This document shows positions 54,334 through 64,000 of a stretch of 64,000 bases of DNA, piece after piece; positions within the stretch are counted from its first letter, which is position 1; each line of letters opens with the position of its first letter. The stretch is from an uncultured Pseudomonadota bacterium. GTDB lineage: Bacteria; Pseudomonadota; Gammaproteobacteria; Steroidobacterales; Steroidobacteraceae. The DNA is taken from the NCBI GenBank assembly GCA_903879335.1, contig CAIRLC010000017.1, forward strand, positions 186,001-250,000. The letters run 5' to 3'. Made by a program: the position numbers and the translations under genes. The notes beneath the pieces are model-generated. The model was not told where the DNA came from. It worked only from the letters and a program-made list of their open reading frames with translations, and ran no database searches.

Positions 54334-55584
54334 ATGTATCTGCAGCGATTTGGTCTCAACAGTCTCCCTTTCCGGTCCGAACCGGATAGCGATTTTCTGT
54401 ACCCCTCGATGAGCCACGCGGCGGCGTTGGATGCGCTGCGCCGCGCGACGACCGGTCCAGGTGGCGTGACCTTGATGACTGGACCCGGCGGCGTGGGTAA
54501 AACCAGCCTCGTCGACCGCTTAGTGTTGGGTTTACCCGCATCAACTGCAGTGGCTCGACTGCCTATCGGTGTGTCATCCACGATCGCGTTGTTGCAGGGA
54601 TTATTGATCCAGTTCGGCTATGCGCCGTACCACCTCACCAGTACCGAGATGGCGTTTGCCCTGTGGACGTTTCTGTCGGAGCGCGAACGGGCCGGCGAAC
54701 GCACCTTCGTCAGCATCGATGAGGCCCAGCGACTGGAGCACGATGCGCTGGTCGCGTTGCTGGACCTCGTCATGACCGGCAATCCACAACTCGATGTACT
54801 GCTCATCGGGGACGCATCGCTCCTCACACGCTTCGAGGATCTGGCGAATGCTCCGCTGGCCGCGGCCGTCACGCACCGGATCCGACTGAGCCCGCTGCGA
54901 CCGGATGAGATCGGACACTACTTGCAGCATCGCCTCGACGCAGCCGGCGCTGCGGGCAAACATATTTTTGATTCATCAGCCATTGAACTCTTGATGCGAA
55001 TCACGGGCGGTCTACCGAAGTACATCAATGCGCTGGCCGACCACGCCCTGTCAGCGGCAGCCGAAGGCGGTCGCGACAGAGTACTGACCGAGGATATTCT
55101 TGTCGCGAGCCGCGTCATTGGCGCTGACCGCAAAGAGGGCGCATCGATAGGCCTTACGGCCTTGAACGCTGCGGCGAGGGCAGCCGACGGCACGGCAACA
55201 GAGTCCGCCGTCTCCGGAATCGATGACACCGTACCGTTGTTACCGTTGGCACACCCCGATAGTGAACGCGTCAGCGACGCCATAACGTTTCGGCTGGTGG
55301 TGCGTCAGCAAGGCACGATCTTGCAAACCCTCACGCTGCATACCGGTGAGGTGACGATCGGTCGAACCCGGGACAATGATTTGCAAATTGAGTCGCGCTA
55401 TATCAGCCGACACCACTGCCGCGTGCGACTCGAGCACGGCCAACTGACCATCGAGGATCTGGGCAGCACGAATGGCTTAAGCCTGCTCGGTGACCCTATC
55501 CGGCGCTGCGAATTGAAGGCCGGAGACGTCGTTCACATCGGCATGCAAGAACTGCATGTCGAGTGCTGGGACCCCGCCGTCTAG
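54334..55584 (+). CDS. AAA ATPase (ExeA/GspA-like) with C-terminal FHA domain
   Basis: This 416-residue protein has an AAA domain (about 1-275) with Walker A G50-P-G-G-V-G-K-T57 and Walker B TFVSIDEAQRL. It starts MYLQRFGLNSLPFRSEPDSDFLYPS, typical of ExeA/GspA-type ATPases that handle secretion or peptidoglycan. A linker (about 275-325) leads to an FHA phosphothreonine-binding domain (about 330-410, GRTRDNDLQIESRYISRHHCRV and DLGSTNG). No GspB, peptidoglycan-binding domain or secretion gene adjoins. It may act in a Ser/Thr kinase-linked process, which is inference. It converges on tldD. Confidence 0.85.
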   Translation: MYLQRFGLNSLPFRSEPDSDFLYPSMSHAAALDALRRATTGPGGVTLMTGPGGVGKTSLVDRLVLGLPASTAVARLPIGVSSTIALLQGLLIQFGYAPYHLTSTEMAFALWTFLSERERAGERTFVSIDEAQRLEHDALVALLDLVMTGNPQLDVLLIGDASLLTRFEDLANAPLAAAVTHRIRLSPLRPDEIGHYLQHRLDAAGAAGKHIFDSSAIELLMRITGGLPKYINALADHALSAAAEGGRDRVLTEDILVASRVIGADRKEGASIGLTALNAAARAADGTATESAVSGIDDTVPLLPLAHPDSERVSDAITFRLVVRQQGTILQTLTLHTGEVTIGRTRDNDLQIESRYISRHHCRVRLEHGQLTIEDLGSTNGLSLLGDPIRRCELKAGDVVHIGMQELHVECWDPAV

Positions 55585-55585
55585 T

Positions 55586-57070
55586 TCAGCCGGTGCCGCC
55601 GACGGTGAGCCCCTCGACTCGTACGGTCGGCAGGCCCACGCCCACCGGAATGGTCTGCCCTTCTTTGCCGCAATTGCCCACGCCCGCATCGATCTTCAGG
55701 TCGTTACCAACCATCGTGACCCGCTGGAGCACTTCGGGCCCCGAGCCGATCAGTGACGCTCCCTTCACGGGTTGAGTGATGCGACCGTTTTCGATCAGAT
55801 AGGCTTCACTGGTCGAGAACACAAACTTGCCGCTGGTCGTATCGACCTGGCCACCGCCGAAATTCACGGCATACAAACCGCGCTCGACCGAGCGCACGAT
55901 TTCTTCAGGATCATGATCACCGGGGAGCATGTAGGTGTTCGTCATCCGCGGCAGCGTGGCATGCGCGAAAGACTCACGACGACCGTTACCGGTCGATCCG
56001 GTGCCCATCAGACGCCCATTCAGGCGATCCTGCATATAGCCTTTAAGGACACCACCCTCAATCAGGGTGGTACAGCGGGTCGGTGTGCCCTCATCATCGA
56101 TGCTGAGTGAGCCGCGACGCTGCTCAAGCGTGCCGTCATCGACGACCGTGCATAACGGACTCGCCACCTGCTCGCCAATGCGGCCAGAAAAGGCCGACGT
56201 GCCTTTGCGATTGAAATCCCCTTCCAATGGATGGCCGACCGCCTCGTGCAACATCACGCCGGGCCAGCCGCCGGCCAAGACGACAGTCATAGTGCCGGCA
56301 GGCGCCGGAATCGCCTCTAGGTTGACACTCGCCGCGTGGATCGCCTGACGGGGCAAGTCGGCGATGTCGGGATGGCGGAGCAAGGTATCCAGCGAATAAC
56401 GCCCACCCATGCCCACATACCCCTGCTCCCGGCGTCCACCGGATTCGAGAATGACGGACACATTCACGCGCACCAAGGGCCGCACGTCCGCGGCCAAAAC
56501 GCCGCGTGAATTGACGACCAACACGATCTCGTATGAGCCAGCCAGACTCGCCATAACCTGTTTGACGCGCGGATCAGCGGCCCTCGCGGCACGATCTAAG
56601 GACTGCAGAAATTCGACTTTATCGACATCGGTCAGCGACAAAATCGGATCCTGGGCCCGATAGAGGCGCGGCGCGGAAACGGGGGCACCAATCTGAATAC
56701 CGCGCGCGCCGGGCTGTGCGGCCTGTCCGCCATGTCGGACGATCGCCCGCGCAGCGCGCGCCGCTTCGGTCAGCGTGGATTCGTTGATCTCGTCGGAATA
56801 GGCGAGTCCCGTGCGCTCACCCGCGATGGCCCGAACGCCGACACCCTGGTCGATGCTGTGGGAGCCATCTTTTACGATCCCGTCTTCCAGTGCCCACGAT
56901 TCTTCGCGAGACCACTGAAAATACAGTTCTGCTTCGTCTAGCGCGTGCTCATGCATGAGCCCGAGGACGTTTTCGAGGCGCGGGAGGGAGAGGCCAGCAG
57001 GTACGAGAATCGTATCGCTCGCCAACTGGAAGGAATCGATATCGAGAACTGCGTTCAATGCAAACCTCAA
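55586..57070 (-). CDS. tldD: Metalloprotease TldD/PmbA family, TldD subunit
   Basis: This 494-residue TldD has the zinc motif [12 protein letters not shown] near residue 277 and the end [28 protein letters not shown]. coli TldD has 481 residues. The start is a TTG at 57070 that overlaps the nitrilase stop (TTGA). A TTG at 57058 is an alternative. It pairs with PmbA from 50762. The layout rng-yhdP-tldD is conserved, here with a nitrilase between. Confidence 0.93.
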   Translation of the reverse strand: MRFALNAVLDIDSFQLASDTILVPAGLSLPRLENVLGLMHEHALDEAELYFQWSREESWALEDGIVKDGSHSIDQGVGVRAIAGERTGLAYSDEINESTLTEAARAARAIVRHGGQAAQPGARGIQIGAPVSAPRLYRAQDPILSLTDVDKVEFLQSLDRAARAADPRVKQVMASLAGSYEIVLVVNSRGVLAADVRPLVRVNVSVILESGGRREQGYVGMGGRYSLDTLLRHPDIADLPRQAIHAASVNLEAIPAPAGTMTVVLAGGWPGVMLHEAVGHPLEGDFNRKGTSAFSGRIGEQVASPLCTVVDDGTLEQRRGSLSIDDEGTPTRCTTLIEGGVLKGYMQDRLNGRLMGTGSTGNGRRESFAHATLPRMTNTYMLPGDHDPEEIVRSVERGLYAVNFGGGQVDTTSGKFVFSTSEAYLIENGRITQPVKGASLIGSGPEVLQRVTMVGNDLKIDAGVGNCGKEGQTIPVGVGLPTVRVEGLTVGGTG

Positions 57071-57891
57071 GCGCCGAGGACGCGATTCGTCAAAGCAGGA
57101 AACTCAGCGCGTACGCGCCGTAGTTCGGCCAGATCAACGCTGGCCGTGATGACCCCTGAACCGCGAGGCAAACGTTGCAGCACACGCCCCCAAGGATCGA
57201 TCGCAATCGTATCACCATAGGTCTCGCGACCATTGGGGTGGATGCCGGATTGGGCCGCGGCAAATACATAACTCAGATTTTCAATTGCCCGAGCGCGCAG
57301 CAAGGTTTCCCAGTGCGCACGACCAGTCGGTACCGTGAAGGCCGCGGGCATCACCAAAATTTCCGCGCCCGCCGTGACTAAGCGGCGATATAGCTCAGGA
57401 AAACGCATGTCGTAGCACACCGAAAGGCCGACACGGCCGACCGGCGTATCGACCGTCACCACGTCATGACCGGGCGCGACGTGGCTACTCTCGCGATAAG
57501 TTTCTCCAGGCTTGCCCGGCACATCGACATCAAACAAATGAATCTTGTCGTAGCGCGCGACACGCTGCCCATTGCGGTCATAGACGAGCGTTGAATTGGT
57601 GACGCGACCATCGGAGGCATCCCCTCGCACGGGCATCGTGCCACCAATGAGCGTCACGCGATGCCGCTCGGCCGCAGCGGCCAGAAAATCCTGCGTAGGC
57701 CCCTGCCCGATCGCCTCGGCCACCTCGCGCTTATCGATATCGCGCTGCCCGATGAAATTGAAATTCTCAGGCAATAGGACCACTGCCGCGCCTTGCTCCG
57801 CAGCCTTCGCAATCAGCGGCGCCGCCGTCGCAAGGTTAGCCGCCACGTCGGGCCCGGAATTCATCTGAACGGCAGCAAAAATACTCATCAC
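57067..57891 (-). CDS. Nitrilase-superfamily carbon-nitrogen hydrolase (Nit1/YbeM-like)
   Basis: This 274-residue protein has the Glu-Lys-Cys triad: E of LLPENFNF, K of YDKIHLFD and C of [16 protein letters not shown]. The order and length fit Nit1-type deaminated glutathione amidases. Substrate is not certain. It lies between yhdP (7 bases upstream) and tldD (overlap), a common proteobacterial order. Confidence 0.9.
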   Translation of the reverse strand: MMSIFAAVQMNSGPDVAANLATAAPLIAKAAEQGAAVVLLPENFNFIGQRDIDKREVAEAIGQGPTQDFLAAAAERHRVTLIGGTMPVRGDASDGRVTNSTLVYDRNGQRVARYDKIHLFDVDVPGKPGETYRESSHVAPGHDVVTVDTPVGRVGLSVCYDMRFPELYRRLVTAGAEILVMPAAFTVPTGRAHWETLLRARAIENLSYVFAAAQSGIHPNGRETYGDTIAIDPWGRVLQRLPRGSGVITASVDLAELRRVRAEFPALTNRVLGA

Positions 57892-57898
57892 TCAATCC

Positions 57899-60800
57899 TC
57901 AGGTGCGCGGTGGCGGCAGTGCGTCGGGTTCAGGGGCCGGCGTGGGCAGCTCATGACTCGTGGGTTCATGCGACTCGGGCACCACATCGGTCACCGGCGC
58001 CTTACCCGTGACCTCGCGTGCCTCGTTCGCTCCGATTCGCTCGATCACCGGTTTATCCCAACTCCCCGTGATGTGATAGTAACCGCGCGCAATCCCACCG
58101 AGCGGTTCTTTGAACACCGACGAGAACAAGAGCAGTGCCGCGCCGATCGCGGGCCCCGCAGCCAGGGCGCCAGCTGCAGCCAATGGGCCGCCCACATGCC
58201 CCGTGATTTTCGCCGTCTGATCGTAATCGCGCGCCAAAAGGCCCGTCCGACCCACAATGCCGATCTCCGCCGCAGGCCCTTTCAAGACCAAATTCTGCGT
58301 ATAGGCGTTGCCGCCTTTGAAGGCAAAGTCGCCACGGATGTGATCAAAGGCGAATCCCTTATCGGTCAAATCACTAAAATCGAGCGTCAGTCGGCGCGGT
58401 AATGCGGCAATGGACAATAGGCCCAATACCCGTCCGGCTCCCGGATTTACGCCGAGAACCTGACCCTGCTCGACATCGATCTTTACGTTACCGCTGGCGC
58501 GGGTGAACAGCCCCAAGTCAAGACTGCCGGGCCAGCCGAGCGTACCGCTCGCGTGCGCATGTTTTCCGGTGAGCGTCTGTTGGAATCCCCAGGCGTTCAA
58601 TGTGTCTTGCATGTCCGAACTGTCGAAGAGAAAGTTCAGGGAGCTCGTCTGTCCCCCAGGTCCCGTGGTCCAACTGCCCTTGGCGGAGCCCTCAAACGAA
58701 TTGCCGCGCAACACCGCTCGATCCAACAACAAGCCATCCGGACCGCGCGACAGATTGGCCTCCAGTGATCCAAAGCGTCGCTTTTGGACTTCGAGATTAC
58801 GAACCTTGATCGCGATCGGCGGAAGTTGTGTTGGATCGGTCTCGTCTTCTTCGGGTGACGCTGAAACATCCGCGCGCTCACCAATCAGAAGTCGATCCAT
58901 ATCCAGCGTCAGTGGATCGCCGCTACGCAAATCATAGGGGACCACAATCACGCCACGCGCAGCCGGTCCCTCGACCGCCACATGCCAACCGCTGTCGTGC
59001 CCGTTCAAGGTCAGCGATACATCGGGAAAGCGGAAGCCGAAAATATTGAAATGATCAACCACGAGCGTGCTGCCCGACATCAAGCCGGCAAACGCGCTAC
59101 CCGGATGCTCACGGAGTCGCACGCGCAACCACGCAGAGAGGTCATAGTCAGGCAGACGACCCTCAAGCCACACCCCAGCGCCCTCATGCAACTGCGGAGC
59201 ACCCGCCCCAAGATGGATCGCGCCACGCGTCAGCGATAACTCATCATTATCAGCACGCCACTCGAACGCCGAACTGTCCCGACCAATTTGCGCGCGCAGC
59301 GTCATCGCCAATGGATGTGGCGGCGTCGGCTTGGTCCCGGGTGGCGTCGGCGTGCTGTCGTCCACTTGAAAATCGATGGATAAGTCGGTGCGCAGAACCC
59401 GTATCGAGTCGGCCGCCTTAGCCAGCGGCGTGGGAAAACTCATCGACAAGCCCTGCAGCGTGGACTGCAGCTGTACGGTACCGACACCCCACCGCGTCTC
59501 GACTTCGTGCACCGTCGGCCGTGTATCGGGCGGAGCATCCGCGGGCACGGGATCCGGTGGAAGTTGCCACTCGAGACGCGGGAAACGAGCCGTCAGCGTC
59601 CAGTCCGCCGCACCACCGATCCAGTTGCCGTGATCAATACCCAGCGCCGCCTGCGCATGATCACCCAGCACCCGACCTTCGCCAGTCACGGTTAGGGCAT
59701 GCTCCATGCCTTTACCGGCTACCGCGCGGATGGAAAACCGTGCCGGCCCACCCAGCAGTGTCGCCGTCACTTTTGAGGCTGTCACATCGCGGTTGTGAAT
59801 GAGCAAGGCCCCAGTTACGTCGCGCGCCGGCTCGTCGAGACCTGGGATTTTGACTAAGGCGCGGTCAATGCGTGCGTCTACCGCCACGACACGATCCGCA
59901 AAATGTCTAAATGGCAGCACCAGCTTCAGGTCACTGCTGACCGAACCTTTACCTGCCAACTTCATGAAGACCGGACCGAGCTTGGGCCCGACCATGGAAT
60001 TTTGCAGATAAGCCAAGGTATCGCGGACATCGCCTTCGATTTTCGCGTCCGCGGTGAGCTCGGCTTCCCTGAAATCCTCCATGCCGGAAACGGCTTGCCG
60101 AATGACCAGACCGTGGGCGCGTCCTTGCTTGGCATGCACAATGAAGCCACTGTTCTTGAACTCAGCGTCCCCCGCTAACTCTTCGAGATCGCCGAACTCG
60201 TCGTGGAAATGCAAACGCAAATTGGAATACTTAAAGGCAATACGGAACAGCCCACCGCCATCGTGAAACGGGAATCGCCTCAGATCACCGCTCAGTTCTG
60301 CATGGCCGTCGGTGACCTCACCCGCGAGAAAGGCGTGGTCAAGCCAATCCATGGTCCGGGCGGGTAGTTTCTTGCCCGGCAGATAACGGTTGGCGTTTAC
60401 CGCCTGAATGCCCGCAAACTGGAAGTCCAAATTGATGTCGGAGGGGATCTGGGGATCAGCGGGTAGATAGAAATGGGCGCCACCGTGAGCATGCGCACCG
60501 AGCGTCGACAGTTGTGTATCGGTCAGCGCAAAGCGCCATCCATCGGACTTCCAGCCTATATCAAAGTGGGCGCTCAATTCTTCGACAGGAATCGGTTCAC
60601 GCAAAGCGCGCGCCAAATCAAGCGTCATACCGGATGAATGCAGTTCGCCGGAGGCGTGGTCGTCCGCCCCGGCGATGAAACCGGAAATTCCGGTAATGCC
60701 TGGGATGGACTCGAAGGCACCAATCGCAACCTCACTGAATTGAGCGCCGCCATTCAGGCGCCAACCACGCTTTGCCTCGCGCGTGACAGCGATATCGACA

Positions 60801-61927
60801 CTGCTGAGTTGACCGCGCGGTGCGATTGCAAGGCCCATACTGCGAGCCCGTCCTTGCGGCAGCAAGCCGGCCAAGGCGCCGAGTGCATCCAAATGCACAG
60901 AGGGCGAACGCAGGCGAAAGACGCCACCATCTTCGGCACCCGGCGCAAAACGGAATTCAAACTCGCCGCGCCGCCAAGGATCATGACCCGGATCAATGGT
61001 GATGCCTGAACCCTTGGCACGCCAACCACGGCCATCCCGATCGGCACTGACCGAGCCGGATAGCGCCACAAATCGTTGCGTCACTGCATCATCAGTCGCC
61101 GGTCCAACGACGTCGGTCAACGCCAGATCCGCGGCGACATGATCCACCTCCGGGCCTTGCCCAGAGACCGTCGCCGACAAGTCACCGTGGCCCGCAAGTG
61201 GCTCAGTCCAACGCGGCAGCAAGGCAGTCCAACCGGCCAGCGAGGCTTGCTTGAGATTGAGATGGCTGGTCCAACGCAGTGCCGCTGAGTTGGTCAAATC
61301 GCCGCGCAGATCAATATCTGCAGCGACGCGTGACGCTAAGGTTTCCGGCAAACGCACCTGGGCTGAAAGACGCAGTGCCTTGGGGTCACGCTCCAAGTCC
61401 ATCGCCACTCGATCGACCTTCCACGGCGCACTCTCGGTCCGTAGATCGCGAACCGTCACCGTGCTGTCTTCGATGCGCACGTGCCCAATGGGCACTTGGT
61501 CGAGCGGAATATGCGTATCGTCGGACGACATCGGACCACCACGCAGTTCGATCCCGTTCGGCGTCAGAAAAGCATACAAGCGAGCGCCATCCAAGACGAC
61601 GCGGACCGAGGCCGGATGCAGCGTCCGCAAGGCCCGCCATAGATCGAGACCGACGCGCCCGGAGCGCGCGGAGACGACGGCACTGCGCTGACCTTTGAGG
61701 GTGATGCTCGCGTTCTTGAAGACCAGTTCAGGCCCATACAAACCCAGGCGCGCATCGAGGCTGTCATAGGAAAATCGAAGCCCCGTCAGGACTTCCACGC
61801 GGGCCACCAGTCGTGGGCCCAGTTCTGGCGAGCGCGCCAACCAAACGTCCAAACCGATCACGGCCGCGCCCAGCACAAGCACCAGGACGGCCAACGCGAT
61901 CGAGAACCATTTGGCGATTTTCACCAT
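57899..61927 (-). CDS. yhdP: YhdP-family AsmA-like envelope protein
   Basis: ATG 61927 gives 1342 residues. A TTG at 61942 is possible. One N-terminal membrane anchor (MVKIAKWFSIALAVLVLVLGAAVIGLDVWL) is followed by a large periplasmic AsmA/DUF3971 beta-rich body. YhdP-like proteins bridge the inner and outer membranes and move phospholipids. The C-terminus ends in a proline-rich tail (TPAPEPDALPPP). Size is near E. coli YhdP (1266). Confidence 0.93.
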   Translation of the reverse strand: MVKIAKWFSIALAVLVLVLGAAVIGLDVWLARSPELGPRLVARVEVLTGLRFSYDSLDARLGLYGPELVFKNASITLKGQRSAVVSARSGRVGLDLWRALRTLHPASVRVVLDGARLYAFLTPNGIELRGGPMSSDDTHIPLDQVPIGHVRIEDSTVTVRDLRTESAPWKVDRVAMDLERDPKALRLSAQVRLPETLASRVAADIDLRGDLTNSAALRWTSHLNLKQASLAGWTALLPRWTEPLAGHGDLSATVSGQGPEVDHVAADLALTDVVGPATDDAVTQRFVALSGSVSADRDGRGWRAKGSGITIDPGHDPWRRGEFEFRFAPGAEDGGVFRLRSPSVHLDALGALAGLLPQGRARSMGLAIAPRGQLSSVDIAVTREAKRGWRLNGGAQFSEVAIGAFESIPGITGISGFIAGADDHASGELHSSGMTLDLARALREPIPVEELSAHFDIGWKSDGWRFALTDTQLSTLGAHAHGGAHFYLPADPQIPSDINLDFQFAGIQAVNANRYLPGKKLPARTMDWLDHAFLAGEVTDGHAELSGDLRRFPFHDGGGLFRIAFKYSNLRLHFHDEFGDLEELAGDAEFKNSGFIVHAKQGRAHGLVIRQAVSGMEDFREAELTADAKIEGDVRDTLAYLQNSMVGPKLGPVFMKLAGKGSVSSDLKLVLPFRHFADRVVAVDARIDRALVKIPGLDEPARDVTGALLIHNRDVTASKVTATLLGGPARFSIRAVAGKGMEHALTVTGEGRVLGDHAQAALGIDHGNWIGGAADWTLTARFPRLEWQLPPDPVPADAPPDTRPTVHEVETRWGVGTVQLQSTLQGLSMSFPTPLAKAADSIRVLRTDLSIDFQVDDSTPTPPGTKPTPPHPLAMTLRAQIGRDSSAFEWRADNDELSLTRGAIHLGAGAPQLHEGAGVWLEGRLPDYDLSAWLRVRLREHPGSAFAGLMSGSTLVVDHFNIFGFRFPDVSLTLNGHDSGWHVAVEGPAARGVIVVPYDLRSGDPLTLDMDRLLIGERADVSASPEEDETDPTQLPPIAIKVRNLEVQKRRFGSLEANLSRGPDGLLLDRAVLRGNSFEGSAKGSWTTGPGGQTSSLNFLFDSSDMQDTLNAWGFQQTLTGKHAHASGTLGWPGSLDLGLFTRASGNVKIDVEQGQVLGVNPGAGRVLGLLSIAALPRRLTLDFSDLTDKGFAFDHIRGDFAFKGGNAYTQNLVLKGPAAEIGIVGRTGLLARDYDQTAKITGHVGGPLAAAGALAAGPAIGAALLLFSSVFKEPLGGIARGYYHITGSWDKPVIERIGANEAREVTGKAPVTDVVPESHEPTSHELPTPAPEPDALPPPRT

Positions 61928-61944
61928 CCGGGGCCCACCCAATC

Positions 61945-63411
61945 CTAAAGCAGAACCACGTCGTACTGATCCTCGGAATACAGGGCCTCGGTTTGAAGCC
62001 GTATCGGCTTCCCGACCAGCACTTCCAGTTCGCCCAGCGCCGCGGATTCCTCGTCGAGCAGTAATTCAATCACGTCCTGATGCGCAAGCACCATGAGTCC
62101 TTGCACCTCAAACTGTCGGGACTGCCGCAGGGTCTCACGGAAAATCTCATACACTACGGTTTCCGCCGTTTTAACGAAACGCCTCCCCTCGCAGGTCGGG
62201 CACGCCTGGCACAACAGATGCTCGAGACTTTCGCGAGTACGTTTACGCGTCATCTCGACCAGGCCGAGTGGCGATACGGAAGAGATCTGTGTGCGCGAGT
62301 GATCGGTCGAGAGACTTTTCTCAAGTGCCTGCAACACTTGTCGACGATGGTCTTCGTCAGTCATATCGATGAAATCGATAATGATGATGCCACCCAAATT
62401 GCGCAGACGAAGCTGGCGCGCAATGGCGACCGCAGCCTCAAGATTCGTTCTAAAAATCGTATCTTCGAGATTACGGTGTCCGACGAAGGCGCCGGTGTTG
62501 ACGTCGATCGTGGTCATCGCCTCAGTCTGGTCGATGATCAGATAGCCACCCGACTTCAGCGCGACTTTACGATCCAAAGACTTCTGAATTTCGTCCTCGA
62601 CGCCGTAGAGATCCAGAATCGGTCGGTTGCCACGGTAGAGCTCGATCTTTTCCAAGCTCTCCGGCATGAAGGTCTGCGCGAATTCAATCATCCGCTCGAA
62701 GGCCGGTGGCGCATCCACTTGGACACGTTCAACGCCACGCCCTAAGAGGTCGCGCAGCATGCGCACATCCAGCGGCAAGTCTTCGTGCACACGTGCGCCC
62801 GACGGTGCTCTAAATCCGGCATCCGAGACCACTTCCCAGAGACGGCGCAAGAACAGCATGTCGGCGCGCAGCGCTTCCGCATCAACGCCTTCGGCCACCG
62901 TACGGATGATATAGCCGCCCGGCGAGCCTGAGGCGAAGCCCTCCAGCGCCGCGCGCAGTCGCGTCCGTTCAGCTTCATCTTCAATTCGCGCGGATACACC
63001 CACGCCACGCCCCTGCGGCATGTAAACCAAAAATCGTGAGGGCAGCGTAATAAAGGTCGTCAACCGCGCGCCTTTCGTGCCTAGCGGGTCCTTCAACACT
63101 TGCACGAGAAGCTCATCGCCTTCGGCCACAGCCGCCCGAATATCATCCGCCGCCGGTGTTTCAAAGACCGCGCCGACATCATCGCGACGCGCAATGTCAG
63201 ACACATGCAAAAAGGCGGTTCGCTCGAGCCCTACATCGATGAAGGCCGCCTGCATGCCAGGCAACACACGCGACACGCGGCCCTTATAGATATTGCCGGT
63301 GATGCCTCGCCGATTGGCGCGCTCGATATAGACCTCTTGCAGGACGCCATTTTCGAGAAAAGCAGCGCGACTTTCTCGAGGGGTGACGTTGACCAGAATT
63401 TCTGCTGTCAC
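61945..63411 (-). CDS. rng: Ribonuclease G
   Basis: A GTG start overlaps the maf stop, giving 488 residues. An S1 domain (about 35-125, GNIYKGRVSRVLPGMQAAFIDVG), the RNase E/G catalytic core with DFIDM near 345, and the zinc-link motif CQACPTCEGR are present. It processes the 5' end of 16S rRNA and some mRNAs. E. coli RNase G has 489 residues. Confidence 0.97.
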   Translation of the reverse strand: MTAEILVNVTPRESRAAFLENGVLQEVYIERANRRGITGNIYKGRVSRVLPGMQAAFIDVGLERTAFLHVSDIARRDDVGAVFETPAADDIRAAVAEGDELLVQVLKDPLGTKGARLTTFITLPSRFLVYMPQGRGVGVSARIEDEAERTRLRAALEGFASGSPGGYIIRTVAEGVDAEALRADMLFLRRLWEVVSDAGFRAPSGARVHEDLPLDVRMLRDLLGRGVERVQVDAPPAFERMIEFAQTFMPESLEKIELYRGNRPILDLYGVEDEIQKSLDRKVALKSGGYLIIDQTEAMTTIDVNTGAFVGHRNLEDTIFRTNLEAAVAIARQLRLRNLGGIIIIDFIDMTDEDHRRQVLQALEKSLSTDHSRTQISSVSPLGLVEMTRKRTRESLEHLLCQACPTCEGRRFVKTAETVVYEIFRETLRQSRQFEVQGLMVLAHQDVIELLLDEESAALGELEVLVGKPIRLQTEALYSEDQYDVVLL

Positions 63412-63998
63412 TCATCTGCTCCCGTCTGCCACATCGGAACGCCCGCGGTACTCAACAATTGAGCCGTCTCAGCCAAGGGCAATCCCATCACGCCGGAATA
63501 GCTGCCTTCGATGCGCGTAATAAATGCCGCTGCAAATCCCTGTACCGCGTATCCGCCCGCCTTACCCAATGGCTCTCCCGTACTCCAGTACCGTATCTGC
63601 TCCGCCTCCTCGAGGGTACGGAACGTCACCTGCGTTTCCGACAAGGCCATCTCTAGTCCAGGGCGGGTGCGCAGCGCGATCGCAGTCAATACCCGATGTG
63701 TTCGACCCGACAACGCGCGCAGCATGGCCAATCCATGACTTTGATCACGCGGCTTGCCAAAGAGTTCCGTACCGAGCACCACAGCCGTATCGGCCGCGAG
63801 TACCGGCAGCCCTTCAGCGTTCAGCCAGGCCGCCTCGGCCTTGGCGGCGGTGACGCGCTGCACATAGTCGATCGGCGCCTCTCCCGGCCACTGCGTCTCG
63901 TCAACGTCAGCTGCACGGACCCGATGGGGAACCCCGATCTGCGCCAACAACTCAGTTCGGCGGGGTGAGGCGGAAGCAAGGATCAGGAGTGGGGTCAT
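63408..63998 (-). CDS. maf: Maf-family nucleotide pyrophosphatase (YhdE-like)
   Basis: This 196-residue protein has the Maf start LILASASPRRTELLAQIG, the later DVDETQWPGEAP and AADTAVVLGTELFGKP. It hydrolyses dTTP, UTP and modified nucleotides. It is complete, with its ATG 2 bases from the window edge, and is coupled to rng. Confidence 0.96.
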   Translation of the reverse strand: MTPLLILASASPRRTELLAQIGVPHRVRAADVDETQWPGEAPIDYVQRVTAAKAEAAWLNAEGLPVLAADTAVVLGTELFGKPRDQSHGLAMLRALSGRTHRVLTAIALRTRPGLEMALSETQVTFRTLEEAEQIRYWSTGEPLGKAGGYAVQGFAAAFITRIEGSYSGVMGLPLAETAQLLSTAGVPMWQTGADE

Positions 63999-64000
63999 AA

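Noticed and set aside
1-64000. Mobile element or prophage
   Set aside because: No transposase, integrase, phage structural gene or flanking repeat was found, although the left half looks accessory.

Overview
The window reads as a chromosomal segment of an aerobic gammaproteobacterium of medium-high GC. The right half carries gene neighbourhoods typical of that class: ygfB-pepP-ubiH-ubiI opposite zapA and 6S RNA; rplM-rpsI near coq7 and a Crp/Clp-type regulator; maf-rng-yhdP-nitrilase-tldD; pmbA opposite yjgA; and purE-purK. The rplM/rpsI/coq7/clp grouping and the two large TonB receptors suggest something near Xanthomonadales, Steroidobacterales or Nevskiales. That placement is an inference. 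I saw no transposase, integrase, prophage or CRISPR array.

Left part (about 1-31.5 kb): a catabolic island for quaternary or methylated amines. It opens with two tandem phytoene-dehydrogenase-like flavoenzymes (the first cut by the window edge), a GcvT-like protein, a PotA-like ABC ATPase and a TonB receptor. An AruH/AruI-like transaminase and thiamine-diphosphate decarboxylase pair (minus strand) is divergent from an operon of a BKACE-type 3-dehydrocarnitine cleavage enzyme, a betainyl-CoA-type thioesterase, an ADP-forming acyl-CoA synthetase and CaiD. Next come a serine hydrolase, an enolase-superfamily enzyme, a LysR regulator, a non-pyrrolysine MttB-family methyltransferase, a dimethylglycine/sarcosine dehydrogenase-like protein with a GcvT half, and a D-2-hydroxyacid dehydrogenase-like flavoprotein. 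A minus-strand operon holds L-carnitine dehydrogenase fused to a thioesterase, a BetI-like TetR regulator, an acyl-CoA dehydrogenase and an MFS transporter. A TPR-sulfotransferase and a second TonB receptor close the island.

Read together, these genes could take gamma-butyrobetaine to its CoA ester, crotonobetainyl-CoA, carnitinyl-CoA, L-carnitine, 3-dehydrocarnitine and betainyl-CoA, then glycine betaine, and then demethylate it with folate-linked enzymes. The perfect inverted repeat ATATTAT-N7-ATAATAT between the AruI-like gene and the BKACE gene, with one half-site upstream of the carnitine dehydrogenase, is a candidate shared operator.

Right part (34-64 kb): housekeeping genes. These cover isoprenoid synthesis (ispG), ubiquinone hydroxylation (ubiH, ubiI-like, coq7), cell division (zapA), 6S RNA, ribose-5-phosphate and ribulose-5-phosphate isomerisation (rpiA, rpe), ribosomal proteins, tRNA-Gln, purine synthesis (purC, purE, purK), the TldD/PmbA protease pair, envelope lipid transport (yhdP), RNase G and Maf. 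A 21-codon gene for a lysine-rich peptide, with its own promoter and terminator (41.95-42.18 kb), is the oddest small element here.
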